DNA of 64,000 nucleotides from Ashinkailepas kermadecensis (GCA_034440615.1 JAOTOM010004389.1:186001-250000), one strand, 5' to 3'; positions 22,701 through 34,864 are shown, counted from the stretch's first letter. Notes: a model not told the origin generated them from the letters alone. Made by a program: numbers and translations.

Positions 22701-24850
22701 CTTTATCTCTAAACCTAGTAAAAAGACCCTCCATAACCATCCCACATCCCGAAGAACCAGTCCTCTAACATCCCACACACCCATCAATGCCCTCAACACA
22801 TGTGGATTGCATGCCCTATCAATAATCCTCAAACTACATCCATGCCCGCTTAAAGGGGTCTGTGCCATGCACACCTACTTAACATGCATCTCTTCCCATC
22901 CATCACAAATTAGAACTGAAAAACAAGATTATCCTGTCTAAAAAAATTTATCCACCCTACTTTTAAATACATTCGATGAGGAACTGCCTACAACATCAGC
23001 AGGCAGCCCATTCCACTGATCAACAACCCTTTGACTGAAGACCTGTTGTCGCTTAACTGTCCGACACCTTAACTTGTCTAACCTGAATTGATGACCCCTA
23101 TGTGATACTCTAAGCTGAAGAGCGTCATTTAAATTGACCTGATCTAGTCCCTTAGCAATTTTGTACATTTCAATCATGTCCCCCCCCTAGTCTCCTATAC
23201 TTGAGTGAGTACATATCTAATGTCACAAGCCTTTCTCTATATTATAATTACCTATTCTATTGATGAGTCTAGTTGCTTTGCGCTGCACTCTCTCTAACTT
23301 GTCTGTCTTTTTCTAGGTAGGGGCTCCAAGCTTGTACAGAATATTCTAAGTGGGGTTGCACATATGTTAAGTACAGTTTTTTCATGACTTCCTTGCTTTT
23401 ATACATTACTTGCATTGCATTACTTGCTGAGCATTCCTGAGCTAATTTGATTTCAGCCAGTCTTGTGGATGCCCTAACACACCTAACTTTATTTCTAGCT
23501 ATTTTATATGATTTGAGGTTTACCTCAGAGTTAGCATATTTTAGTTTCTTGAATGCCTGTTTCTTTGACTCCAATAAATGCTTTACTTCCCCGGTCAGCC
23601 ATGAAGGGTGCTTAACCCTGGTTAATCTAATTTGCCTATTTGGAATGAACCTATCCTGATCTTGAAATAGTTTATATTTTATCTCCACATTTCATAAGCA
23701 TCTAAGCCTTTCAATAAGTCCTCCCAATTAATTTCATTCAGGAAGATCCTGAACTTCTTGTGATTCCCTTTAGCAAATTTTTTTTATTAATGTCTTATTG
23801 GTTCCTACATTTCCAACATTCAATGAGAAACGTATAATGTTGTGATCACTATTACGCAAGGTCTCTCCTATGTTCACGTTTTGTACAAAATTTTCCTCAT
23901 TAGTAAGCACAAGATCTAATATTTCATTTTCTCTTGTAGGTTCATGTATCATTTGAAAGAAGAAATTGTCCTCAAAACAATCCATGAAACTTCTTCCTGA
24001 TATGTTTAGACCTATAGTTTTGCTTCCCAATCCTATTATGTTAAAATCCCCCAACAAAACAATTATCTCCTGTGCTCTCCTACTTATTTCTTCCTGCATC
24101 AACCTGTCCATGTTTTCATCCTGGTCTGGAGGTCTATAGAATGCCCCAATCCTAAATTTTGTTCCATTCTTCAGAATTATATCTAACCCCAACGATTATA
24201 TTCCTTCATTATGTACACTATCATCTATGGAATGACATTTCATTACTTGTCTGACATACAAGAGTATACCTCTTCCTATCCTTGCCTTCATTTGATAAGC
24301 ATGCATGTTGTAGCTTGTCAATTCAAATTCTTGCAAGTTGTCTCCAAAAATGCTTTCATAACCCTGCCTCTGTTATGCATACCAAATCTAGCTTTTCAGA
24401 CAACATATATGCATGTAGTTCCCCAATTTTATTCCGAACACTTCTGGCATTAACGTAAAACATGATAAACTATTCCTTCCCTTTCTTGCAAGACTTCTCT
24501 CTTTATCAGCTACATCCCCCCATGACCTGCCTAGTCTCCCTGTTTCCTATTGAGAGCTTCCTCATACCTATTGCTGAGCAATTCAACTCCTCTCTTGCTC
24601 AAATGTAACCCATCCAATGCAAACATTTCAGTCCTCCCCCAAAAGTCCCCCCACAAATCCAAGAACCCCACCCCAAGTTCCTTGCAAATATTGGCCACCC
24701 TGATATTCAGCCCAATGGCCCTCGAGTACCACTCTATGCTTGTGTTTACCATAGGGAGGATGGATGTTACCATCTTGCGTGGAAAGATCGTAGAACTCCG
24801 CGGTGTCCGCCAGCCATACACAGTCGACCAGAGAACTGCCGCCGGCTGAA
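22701..24850 (-). mobile_element. CR1-like LINE with ORF1 esterase tail, endonuclease and an internally deleted RT
   Basis: In minus-strand order: 24821-24531 encodes the end of ORF1 with an SGNH/GDSL-like signature ('LDGLHLSKRGVELLSNRY', preceded by GFLDLWGDFW), as reported for CR1 ORF1 proteins. From 24470 ORF2 starts with an AP-endonuclease-like region containing LLGDFN and, near 23840, 'ETLRNSDHNIIRFSLNV' (catalytic SDH). 23688-23430 is the EN-RT linker ('RVKHPSWLTGEVKHLLESKK'). The frame then jumps directly to 'YKSKEVMKKLYLTYVQPHLE', the last part of RT; the entire catalytic core is missing. 23177-22938 is the C-terminal block ('FSQRVVDQWNGLPADVVGSS'). The 3' UTR (22930-22701) is shared with the copy at 26.4 kb. 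A few stops and frameshifts are present, so it is not autonomous. Confidence 0.9.
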
Positions 24851-25440
24851 GCTACCTCGTGTTCTGAAAGTTATCGCTCCGCAGCTTTCTATTTCGGGTC
24901 ACAAACAGCTGAAATCCTGTCCCATCAGATGTTAGGCACCCATCAGATCATAGCAAACTAATGGTTGATGTGACCGCAGGGGGCATCACGCATGTTCGAT
25001 GCATAGTAGGTACCGCAGTGCCGGGTCGAAGAACAAAGTGCCTGTTTTGTGCCCAGTATGTCGGTTCATGCGTGGTCGTACGAAAGCCAGCTTTGTATAA
25101 TTGACGTGGATGCCATGAATCCATTTCATCCAGGCTCTGAATATACTCTTTCATCTCATCTCAGCTTTTCCTACATTGAACCCGATACTTCACTTCCGTA
25201 AACACGAATGAGTAATGGAGCAACTAGCCTGAAACATGGCTGACATATTTATTAACTATGCACATCAAGGCGTATCTCTGTCCTAGTTGACTTATATACT
25301 ACCGAGACAACTGCGACACCAAAACGAGCTTCGCTGTGGGCTTTAACTTGTTTGTCGTGTTATGGGTGGAGTGTTACCGGCGAATAGGTCCCTGTCAGGA
25401 CATCAGGTCAGTAATCGCGACCTTAAATGAAATGTCGAGA
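24851..25440. other. No recognised gene
   Basis: Possibly more of ORF1 or the 5' UTR of the minus-strand LINE, but no motif is visible; ORFs are short. Confidence 0.4.
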
Positions 25441-25446
25441 TAGGAG

Positions 25447-25512
25447 GCTACTCGGCTCAAGACGAGTAGCTCTCGTATCCTCGAGAGCACTTACCCTGGG
25501 CCGGTAAGTGCT
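25447..25512. repeat. Three consecutive short hairpins
   Basis: GCTACTCG/CGAGTAGC, CTCTCG/CGAGAG and AGCACTTACC/GGTAAGTGCT arms follow one another with loops of 4-8 nt. Non-coding. Confidence 0.7.
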
Positions 25513-25739
25513 AACATAGAACCAAATGAGAAAGCACCCTTGAATGTTTTCAGGGCCTCTTGCAAGCAATAGCCGTGCATCCCTGAAGTACATGCAATAT
25601 TCCACCAATGAACGCGGTAGCATCCTTCACATTATGACAAAATACAAGGATCCCCAAAGCAATGGCCTTGAACAAAAGTATATGGGATCTTTGTGGAGAT
25701 AGTTATGAACATTAGCTATGGCTTACATTATATGTTCCT

Positions 25740-25940
25740 GATTTCTAGTGATTTTCAGTGTGAAGCCGTCTCATGAAGACCACACTTCAAATGTGCTTTG
25801 TATTCCCGAGCAGGGGCCTCCTTAAAGGTCAGGGGAGCGACACCCTTCCCACCCTCCTCACGGCAAGGGGAAACGTCCCCCGCCTCTCCCCCCGCGGTGA
25901 CTGAGTCAGGAAGCGCATTGGACTGCCTCTAGGTTTTCAG
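25740..25940. repeat. Dispersed repeat (TTTTCAGTGTGAAGCC family), copy 1
   Basis: Shares 'CAGTGTGAAGCC', a CACTTCAA block, a GTCAGGGG block and a CCCCCCG-GTG block, in the same order, with 29810-29960. Class unknown; about 200 bp. Confidence 0.6.
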
Positions 25941-26399
25941 CTTTGGCCCGCAATCAGAAATATGTGAAAACACGGCCCTTCCACGCCGTGGGCACGTAGC
26001 GATGATGGGCCCATATGTCGAAAGCTCATGGGCCACCTCCGCAAAGGTGTGTGGGACGATATACATTGTGTTTCACTCACTCCGAGAAGTGGGTTGAACG
26101 GGTGTCCAACTTCCTCCCCTCCCCTATGGCAGAACCCTCGACTGCAACTAACCTCCTTCACTGCAAGAGATTCTGTGTTGGTAGCGGATCAAAATGTACG
26201 GATAAATGTGAAACATTTGTGAGAAAAGATAGCAATCTCCACACAACATCCGCTTTTATCATTTGCCTTATAAATGCTCGCTAACTATACACAAGTTATG
26301 AGCTCATTCAGTGGCATAACCAGGACTTCCCCCTGAAGGAGTGGAACACATCTGATCAGAGGGCCACCGAACCAATGGAATCCCACATGCTATGCAGCA

Positions 26400-26890
26400 A
26401 GACTTGACAATTTGTTCAGGTGCGAATATAGAGATATGGAGAAAGGCTTACGGCATTAGATATGTACTCACTCAAGTACAGGAGATTTTCAGGTTTTTCC
26501 GTCAAAGGATGGTTGATCATTGGAATAGGCTGATTGCTGATGTTGTTGGGAGTCCCTCATTGAATGTACCTAAAATATTGTGGAGAAATGCGTTAGATTG
26601 GAAAATCTTGTTTTTGTAATTATAATTAGTGGTAGATGGGATGACATTCGCGCTATTAGGTGTGCATGGCACCTTTAAGCAGCCATGCATGGAGCTGAAA
26701 ACTTTTGATGGAGGACTTGATCCACGCGTGTGTTATGCGGGACTGAGTGAACAGGGCTATATAAGTATTGGTAGGTGTATAGGATGTTGATGGATAGTTT
26801 CTTTGGAATTTAAAATGTGGTATTGGTTGGGGCACTGATAATATTTTGTCCACCCTTGTAGTATTTTCCCTTTACTGGCTTAACCCGGTT
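26400..26890 (+). pseudogene. CR1-like LINE 3' end, second copy of the minus-strand family
   Basis: 26440-26600 reads, with one frameshift, as 'FRQRMVDHWNRLIADVVGSP' plus SLNV, the C-terminal ORF2 block. The following 260 bp match the 3' UTR of the minus-strand LINE at 22.7-22.94 kb ('AGGTGTGCATGGCAC', CCTTTAAGC, GCCATGCATGG). This fixes the family's 3' end and shows that at least two copies exist here. Severely 5'-truncated. Confidence 0.85.
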
Positions 26891-26894
26891 GGAT

Positions 26895-29300
26895 CACTGG
26901 GGTTCTTATTAGGTCTGTTATTATCTATGAGGTCTATTATCTGGGCCTCCTAGCCATCAACAGGAGCTCCTGTTGACAACCTGTGACCTTCAGTGCTATT
27001 AATGGACGTCCTTTTCGTCTGATGGGGCCTCCTGCAGATCGTATGGTGTAGCCTATCGACGAACGGTGCCTGATATATAGGAACCAGACACATAGGAACC
27101 CCTGATGGGGTTCCTATGTGTCTGGTTGGGCCTCCTATCGTTAAGCAGGGTCTTCTGTTGACCATCGGGGACCTACTGTGCTTCTGATGGAGGCCTATTG
27201 GACTGGTAAAGTATTCCTTGGCCTTTTTAGGCCTTGTCTTGATCTGGCGGGGCTTTCGTCTTGGTCTGATGGTACTTTCTCTTAGTCTGGTAGCGACAGG
27301 CTGTTGGTCATCTAACCTCCTGCTGGACATCTGGGGCTTCCTGTGTTTTTGATGCGGCCCCTTCTTGGTCTGGTTTGGGCCTCTTCTTGGTATGATGGGG
27401 CCTCGTGTCCGTCAACTAGGGCCTTCTATGGACAACGGGCATCCCGTGTCTATTATGGGGCCTCCATTTGGTCTGGTGAGGCCTTCTATCAACCAAAATT
27501 GGCGTCCTATAGACGGCTAAGGGTCTCCAAATGGGTCAGATGGAGTATCTTGCGTGATTGAGGGGTCCTGTAGTGGATTTGGTGGGATGTTTTAACATGG
27601 GTTACATGGAGCATCATATGGTCTTTTTCAAATGCCAGAATGTGATTGGAGGAGGATACGTTTGCCCTCCTGGCTAACGTCAGAGGGCGGCTGCAACCGA
27701 TGACGCCGTACTGTGCAACAAATCCTGGGGCCTACGCAAGCTCCAGGCGATGTCCCCATTACTCCCTCCATTGGCTACGCCACGGACCTTATTCTTGCTA
27801 AAGGTTGCAGCTTGGACTTATCCCAACCTGACCGTGGAGTCCCATGAAGTCCTGAATGACGTCATGTGATGATGAATATTGGGATTTTGGTAAGGAGTCT
27901 TGGGGACTCTTTACCAAATTGAGTGTCTCCCTCATGCAACCCGGCGGCCGGTTTCATATTCCATGGTTCTCTTCTCCCGTCTTAGGCGTCTTAGGTGTCC
28001 CTTAGGTGTCTTCCACACCGAGAGTCTCCCCTATTGCGTGGTCCTCCCCTGCTAAATTAGGGGTCTTCTGTCACGTCGCAGGGCTTCGTCTTCTAACCCA
28101 GATGTTTCTTACCCATCTTGGGAGCTTCCCCCTTGTGCCTTGGGGGACATCATCTCCAATCCTACTGGCTTCCTCTCACGTCTTGTAATCCTCCTCAGTG
28201 CATGGGGCCTCCTTACCTGTCTTTGGGCCTTTTCTATCTTGGGGGATTGCTTGCCCGTCTTTGAGGCTCCTCCTGGGTCTCAGTTTCCCTTCGAGAGGCC
28301 ACGGCCTCTATCCTTGGGGCCTCTTTTCCAACCTTGATGGAGTACTGATAAATTACTTTTTTTTCCAAAAACCGTAGGTTTTAAAATTTGCAGCCTTCTG
28401 TCCTGCTTCAGAGGCCTTTTTATTTCCTAGGAGGAGTTTTTTTTATCCATTTTGTGGGCCGCTTGTCGCATCCGGGAGCCATCGCTCCTATCTTATTGCC
28501 CTCTTATCTCGTCTTTGGGGCCTCCTTTCATCCGGGGCGGCCTCCTTTCCATTCTCCCGCCTTCTCTTCCAAAGTGAAGCTCAAGCACGCTTGGGAGCTC
28601 CTTTTCTCCTCTTGGGGCATTCTCTTAATTTAAGGGCTTTCTTTCAGTGGAATCTCAGTGGCATTTTCCCAAATCATGTGGGGGGTTTCCATGCCAGTAT
28701 TGGGTCTCCTCTTCAACTATATGGCCTCCTTTCCTATCTCGGGGCATCTCCTTCCAAATTATGGACGTCCTGCCACACCTCAGGAGCCTCCTAGTCTAAG
28801 CTGGGTGGCTCTATGCTCGCCTTGGTGGCGAGCATAGGCGAGCATAGGCATAGGCGAGCATAGGCGAGCATCACATCTTGCGCAATGTGATCGCCTCTTA
28901 TCTTCCAGTTGCTTTCTCTAGCAAATTAGGGGCCTCTTTCATGTTTCCGAGGGACTCGTCTCAATTCCTGGAGTCTTATTTCTCGTTTTAGATGTGTCCT
29001 TGCGCGTTGTGGGGCCGTCTCCATATTCCATGGTCCTCCCTAATATGCTGGGCCTCCCCTACGTTCTGGGGGCCAGTTGCACTATTGTGGGCTTCTTCAC
29101 ATAAACCAGGAGTCTTCTCTATATTAGAGGCCTCCCCCACGCCTCGAAGACCAGATTTATTATGGACAAGCTCTACTCGTCAGAGGCGCAACCAAGGGGA
29201 CGGAGGCTTGACCCCGGTCCCTTAGTAAACAAAAATACACTAGATTAAGCAAGACAATTTTAGATTTTCACCATGCAAAACCAAAAATTTTCGGCGCCTT
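26895..29300. repeat. Degenerate ~28-30-bp array, GGGGCCTCC core
   Basis: About 2.4 kb in which GGGGCCTCC, GGGGCNTC or GGGACCTC recurs every 25-35 bp with variable T/C-rich filler ('TTGGGGCCTCCTTTCC' is close to the consensus). It embeds a perfect hairpin (27082-27127), a perfect palindrome (26957-26976) and a 10-bp repeat TAGGCGAGCA (28826-28872). The many open frames follow from the repeat and are not genes. The array resumes at 29380-29760 after the dispersed repeat at 29255. Confidence 0.75.
27082..27127. repeat. Perfect 46-bp hairpin (21-bp arms)
   Basis: Arms AACCAGACACATAGGAACCC(C) and its exact complement flank a TGAT loop. Confidence 0.95.
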
Positions 29301-29395
29301 CGCGCGCCCAAATCAGTCTACATTTCTTGATAGTAAAATTTTGGCCCGTCCAGTTTAAGAAAATCTTGGCTGTGTCGTTGCTACCCGTCTTGGGT
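29255..29395. repeat. Dispersed repeat, copy 2 (TTTTCACCA family)
   Basis: 'GATTTTCACCATGCAAAACC' through AAGAAAATCTTGGCTGTG, collinear with 15355-15500; lacks the G-run. Confidence 0.6.
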
Positions 29396-30010
29396 CTTGG
29401 ATCTTGGAACTCCATCTCCTATCGCACTGGCTACTTCTCTGTCTCAGGGGCCTTCTCTAATTCTTTTGGCCTCCTTGCCAGTTTTCGAGGCATTCTCTTC
29501 TGTTCAGGCGGGCCTCCGAGACCGTCTTCAGGACCCTCTTTAGGCCGTTGGACTTTTTATCCTTGGGACCTCCGTTTCCAAATGAAATGCCTCCTCTCTC
29601 GTCTTTGGGACTCCTCCGTGTTTCGGACTACTACCTACCTGAAGGGTCACCGCGTACGTCCTGATGGACTCCTGCTCTCTCTTTCCCAGGGTCATTGTTT
29701 CCCATCTCTTCTTCCTTTCCTGTCCCATTTCTGGAGCTTTGTGGGACTTCCTACAGAAAACGAGCTCTGATTTTTTAAATATATTATTAATTGTCTGGAT
29801 AAAGGCGATCCTCAGTGTGAAGCCTTTCATCTAGAGAGCACTTCAACTTTTCTGTGCGTTTCCGGGACGGTGCCTCATCAGATGTCAGGGGGAAAACGCC
29901 GTCTTCCACAGGGCATGGGGAAACTGCCGTCGCTGCATCCCCCCGGTGGCGACGTCCTTGGTCCAGTGTGCCTAAATTCGCTCAGCTTGCCGGCAGGATG
30001 TAACGATAAA
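29380..30010. repeat. End of the GGGGCCTCC array and dispersed repeat copy 2
   Basis: 29380-29760 continues the ~30-bp array in a T/C-rich form. 29780-29960 is the second copy of the CAGTGTGAAGCC repeat seen at 25740. Confidence 0.6.
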
Positions 30011-31040
30011 TTATTTCTGAATAGTTTGTTATAGCCAGTTAAAATGGAACCGCAAGTAGCTGGTCCCTTCACGATATTTCTGTGTTTGGGAGATCTTTTA
30101 CTTTGAAATGCATTGACATAGTTTCCTCCACACTTAGCATCGTGAATCTTGAACCGTTACTTCCCACAGCACAATCAGCTCAACTAAGTCTTGTCTATAT
30201 GTTATTGAAGTGGATATAAAAATAGGAGAGGTCACTGACATTAGCCGGGAATGGCCGCGGGGCGAGGACCAGCACATCCCACGCCAGGCGTAATTACATG
30301 CCTGCATATCCTACTAAAAATGCCCAAACAACTGTACGACTATCCCTAGGGTCGTTCGCGATTGTCCGCGAGACCGACTCGACCCACAACTTTCATTGTA
30401 CGAGCAACTAACCCCTAGACCACTCGCCCCCCCACTAAAATAGGACGTTTGTACTACAGATCGAAGTCAAATCCTTATCGAGCAAAGCACACATTCTACT
30501 CATATGAAGAAAACAAAACTGGGGATATGCTTTTCACGTTTCATTTTCCAGGGACAGATGGCTGTTTTGGCTGGTGGCATACCTAGGATGGTATCCTGAC
30601 AACGCCTCAATTAATGAATGCCTCTCTGAAAGTCACATGAGGAGAGCGTGGACATTGAGACTGAGAAAAGTGCAACTTGCGTACATGGGAATTAGTCCTC
30701 CGATGTTTTTCGGGCGCTTTTCGGATAAAAGGTACACTTGTGATCTAAACGATAGATATATCTAAACGAGCGATATATCTAAGTCTTCTCCAGTGATGTA
30801 AATACCCCACAATTTTCGCTCAACTGTGACAAGGATCCAACAGCTTTTCAATTGGGTAAATTTCCTCGCTTTCATTTCCCCTCTCCATCCCCTTCACGAT
30901 TTTCAACATTAGGCTACGAATCCATGATGCACTCGAAATAGGACTTATCACAGACATATAAGACCGCACAGATACACTTATTAGGATCAATAGCACACGT
31001 ACTGCTTTCACATTTCAAAGGATGTTGCCATTGGTGACCA
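30011..31040. other. No recognised gene
   Basis: Short ORFs without motifs. A duplicated GATATATCTAAACGA/GCGATATATCTAA pair lies at 30752-30782. Confidence 0.5.
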
Positions 31041-31044
31041 TCAG

Positions 31045-31235
31045 GCCACGGTCCTCGGTGAACACGATGAACATGTATGGACACACATTGTCCTCGGTAT
31101 TCACGATAAACATGTATGTGGACACACATTGTCCTCGGAAATCACGATAAACATGCATGGACACACATTGTCCTCGGTATTCACGATAAACATGTATGGA
31201 CACACACCGTCCTCGGTTTTGCCAACGTCCTCGGT
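31045..31235. repeat. ~40-bp tandem repeat with GTCCTCGGT core
   Basis: About five copies of 'TGTCCTCGGTATTCACGATA' plus AACATGTATGGACACACA. GTCCTCGG recurs at about 31050, 31090, 31131, 31170 and 31209. The core is the complement of the ACCGAGGAC repeat at 13.8 kb; isolated copies persist to 31400. Confidence 0.9.
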
Positions 31236-31414
31236 AATTCAATCCACGCTGGGAACCAACAATTTGATGCTTCTTCCCAAATTGACCCTCCATCTTACTC
31301 AGCAGATCATGCCCTATCACCGAGAACAAATCGATGCTTCTCAGGTGGTAACTAAAGGGGTGTCCTCGTTAGTGACCGCCCAGACATAGTCCTCGGTGGT
31401 GACGGTAAACACGT

Positions 31415-31455
31415 ATGTGTGTGTTTGTTGTGTGTGTGTGTGTGTGTGTGTGTGA
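31415..31455. repeat. (GT)n microsatellite
   Basis: GT run with two interruptions, directly after the GTCCTCGGT repeats. Confidence 0.95.
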
Positions 31456-33380
31456 ACACATGTACTAATTTATGAGCTGAATCACACTCATGACCTCAAG
31501 GCGGGTCTAATACCCTACAGCGCGCATTTAAATTACATTACCGAAGGGCGTGAATGACTGCACGTTAGGAAGGTGGCAAAATCGCTGTTAAAAAATCGAC
31601 CACGATTTTCAACACACTTTTACATTAGCGTATCGTCGAAAGCGAATTTTCCTTCACTGTGAACAAGCAGTTATCTGATCAAGCAGTTATCTAATCAACA
31701 AGCACCTGATCCAGAAAGGTAAAAAAAAACATTAGTTTTTGTGAAAGCATGAAATGGGACCCCTCTCTCTCCTCTCCCTCCGTGTTCCCTGAATAATGAT
31801 AATCATCGAGCCAAATCCACTTCCACGCACCTGCAAACGGTGAGGAAGGCCGCGGTAACCTCCGAAGGCGCGGTCGATACCAATGTTGCAGAGCTGAGGA
31901 AATTACGGCTAGTGCTCGAGGCCGAATCGCTCCCCGAGGTGTGATCGCAGTGATGCTCCTTCTCAACTGACTTTCTTCAGCGCGAATCTCGTGCGCTGAT
32001 TTCCGGACCGCACGTGTGATGCGATGTGTAGCACAGCCGCCGTCCAGAGACCAGATTGGACAGACGTTCGCCGTTCCAACTGTCATCAGACGTGTTTGTT
32101 TTCCGTTCGGCAGTGGTGTCAACAAAGTAACGGGGAGATGGAACGGCACCTGCTGCCACCGCAGGATCAATGCGTTTAAACGCGGCGCCACACGGCAACG
32201 AGAGCCAAGACGAATACAGGAAACATATTTATGGACTTCACAGAACTGTCTGCCACCATGAGTACACACGTGCTACGACCCGAGCTCATTCGCAATGGCG
32301 AGGAGATCCCCGCGTTTGACCTTGTAATTCGGTACGACCTCACATGAATATTAACTGTTCTGGGGGACAAAGCATTGCGTTGGATGCCGCTGCAGACGTT
32401 GCGTTCGATCCCATGCTACTATGCATTAGAAAACGCTGATTAATTTTTATTGTTTTTTAGTGCATTAACTTTTGTGAACTGTCAACTTGGTGTGCGAACA
32501 GCTCTGTATTGTTTCATAGTTGTCCAGCGGAACATAATAGGAAACAAACCTCTTGCAATGTTGATAGGGCCATACCAAACTGCTCACACTAACTTTTGGG
32601 CATGCAATTAATAGGATTCTGAAACCCTCTTGCAACATTTTCCAGCCAGAATAATCTTGTATCTTTGCTAATTACGTTCAGAAGCTTCCGTGATACTTTT
32701 CACTGTGTTATTTTCCTTTTTTTAAACTCCTTCACTCATCCATTTGCCTGTTCATTGCTACTGTGAAATCTAATTACACTCCTTTAAGTAATTACTTGGA
32801 ATGCAAGGGATGAACTCGGGAATTTTGAGGGTGATGAGAACGCACACGAAGCTAAGCTTTTGGCCCGGCCAACTTTGCAGTCAGTTGGGCCAAGATCATT
32901 GCAATGGCTAATAGACGAAATAATTTTTGATCAGTAAGCATGCCTGGTGCAATTAAAAGGAACATTTTCCATCCACCATGTCTAGTGATTGAAGTACATT
33001 GCCCATTCCCCAAGGTCACTAGTTGATGAACTTATTTAATACGAACTTGGTAATGGCGCGAATCACTGCCTCTTGAATTTGGCAATGATCCTTGCGCATT
33101 GCACATGAAAGCTCTTTGCATTCCCTATTATCTTAAGGCTTTCTGCTGCAGATACGCCGAAATCAAGTTAACTTTGAACCTATCGTATTGGATATGGAAC
33201 ATAACATGCTGTACCATGACCAGACAAAAGCGGAAGTTGACGTCACATGGTACTTGGTTGATATTGATCTTATGCATACACCCTAGATGTGTATTTGAGG
33301 TGTTAGGTGTGTCGTCGAGCTAATGCGCTAACTCGTATGCGTTAAAGCCAAGACACCATAGGTGCAGCCTAGATTTTCTG
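31456..33380. other. No confirmed gene; weak exon candidate at 32254
   Basis: 31691-32269 (minus) is a 192-codon ORF without a known motif. On the plus strand GCCACCATGAG at 32251-32261 is a strong Kozak context opening a 25-codon frame that meets a possible GT donor at about 32330. Neither is convincing alone. 32400-33380 shows nothing. Confidence 0.3.
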
Positions 33381-33390
33381 AAGGGAGCCG

Positions 33391-33391
<1 letters not shown>

Positions 33392-33485
<94 letters not shown>
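33392..33485. repeat. (AT)n microsatellite
   Basis: About 45 AT steps with one phase break at 33456. Confidence 0.98.
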
Positions 33486-33489
<4 letters not shown>

Positions 33490-33848
33490 TTGATAGGCGA
33501 AGCAGAGTCCGTTTGAGTTCAGTCTGAATAAATTAAGAGTCTTGTGCGAGAGGACAGGAACGGGGCAAGGATCGTGAACTATTTGTAACATTCCTCACAC
33601 ATTCTTTGGCAGCCTAATTTTCGCTTAGCGTGCCAAGTTGGTCCTATTTTTGGACCGTGTTTGGTCTTGAGGAATATTCCAAGTCATATGGTACTTGAAG
33701 ATGATTATACAAAGTAACCAAGTGCACATATTAAGTAAAATAGGATAAAAAATCGGTGTAATATATTTCGGGCGTGACCCTTCTTCGGAGGCAGAATAAA
33801 TATACCGAGACATATTACGCACAGGATTTTAAGCAGATACTATATATA

Positions 33849-34864
33849 TTAACACGCGCACGTCCGGGGGGGGGGGGCAGATATCTGCCCCCCCCTGCGG
33901 TTTTCCTAATTTGCCGCCATACTAATCGGGTTAGCAAGGCCAAATCTCGTATGGCTGCTCATTAGTCTTTTCCGCATATCCTCAGAAATGTTTGATCCTG
34001 GGTCATCTCAAGTCAGGTCACCAGGTCAGGCGAAGTTTCCCAACATCCCTCGGAGTCTAGGTGGCATCACTTCCACAATAATTGGGCGATTGATTTTAAA
34101 CTTATAAAACGTCATGATCTCATCAGGGACTATAATATATATCTCGTTTTTTTCGTAGCATTGACCTGAGGTCAGGTCGCGGCCATGGCTTCCCCCATTA
34201 TAGGCCTATGGTAAAATATACAAATGTTTCCTGGTTGCATATTTGCTCTCGGAATGACCGCACAACGGTTATGGCGTGTAGTTGGAAGCTATTCTCAATG
34301 TTACCGCTGACATTTTTGCTCAGTGACCTCACCAGGGTCATCTGAGGTCACCTGAGATCACTAGCACATTTCTGCGCATTATATCGCACTGCATTGAGCT
34401 AGAAGGCTGAAATTACCGCCATTGTGTTTGTATCGCCAAGACGTGTCGATTGATACATTACATGACCTCCCTAGGCTACCTCATAACCTCGACCTGAGGT
34501 CATAGTTTCGGAGTTGACCTGACCTTAAATCACACAGCGTATTGCCGATATCACATTTCAAGGGCTGTCGAATAGCATTCGCCGTTTGCTTCCATCTGTT
34601 ACAGGTCCTGATATATGTGTCAATATCTGAGGGTCCCACCCGATCTGGTCGAAATTGACCTATGATGACACAGTGACCTAAATATTGACCTGAGCGAAAA
34701 ATTGACCGAAATACTTTCGATAGAGCTTGTCACCAGCTATCCAACGCCGTTTTCCGTTTGTCGCTACCTAGCATAGTTCTGGAGATCTTAATGGGGGTGG
34801 CAGACATCTGCCCCCCCCCCGGACCGGCGAAGATTGCGCGGACCGCCGGACGTGCGAATGTTAA
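33849..34864. mobile_element. TTAA-flanked non-autonomous transposon, family B
   Basis: TTAA at both ends with inverted termini 'CACGCGCACGTCCGG' on the left and the complement of CATTCGCACGTCCGG on the right. Subterminal GGGGGCAGATATCTGCCCCC-type palindromes lie just inside each end. The 1016-bp body is non-coding. It is even richer in AGGTCA half-sites than family A: TGACCTGAGGTCA at 34162-34174, CGACCTGAGGTCA at 34490-34502, and many single or direct sites (34006-34032, 34320-34365, 34655-34705). Same terminal CACGCGCA and same design as family A, with a different interior. Probably the same transposase source. Confidence 0.88.

Noticed and set aside
31691..32269. 192-codon minus-strand ORF as a gene
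   Set aside because: No motif, no codon bias visible, no splice or promoter context.
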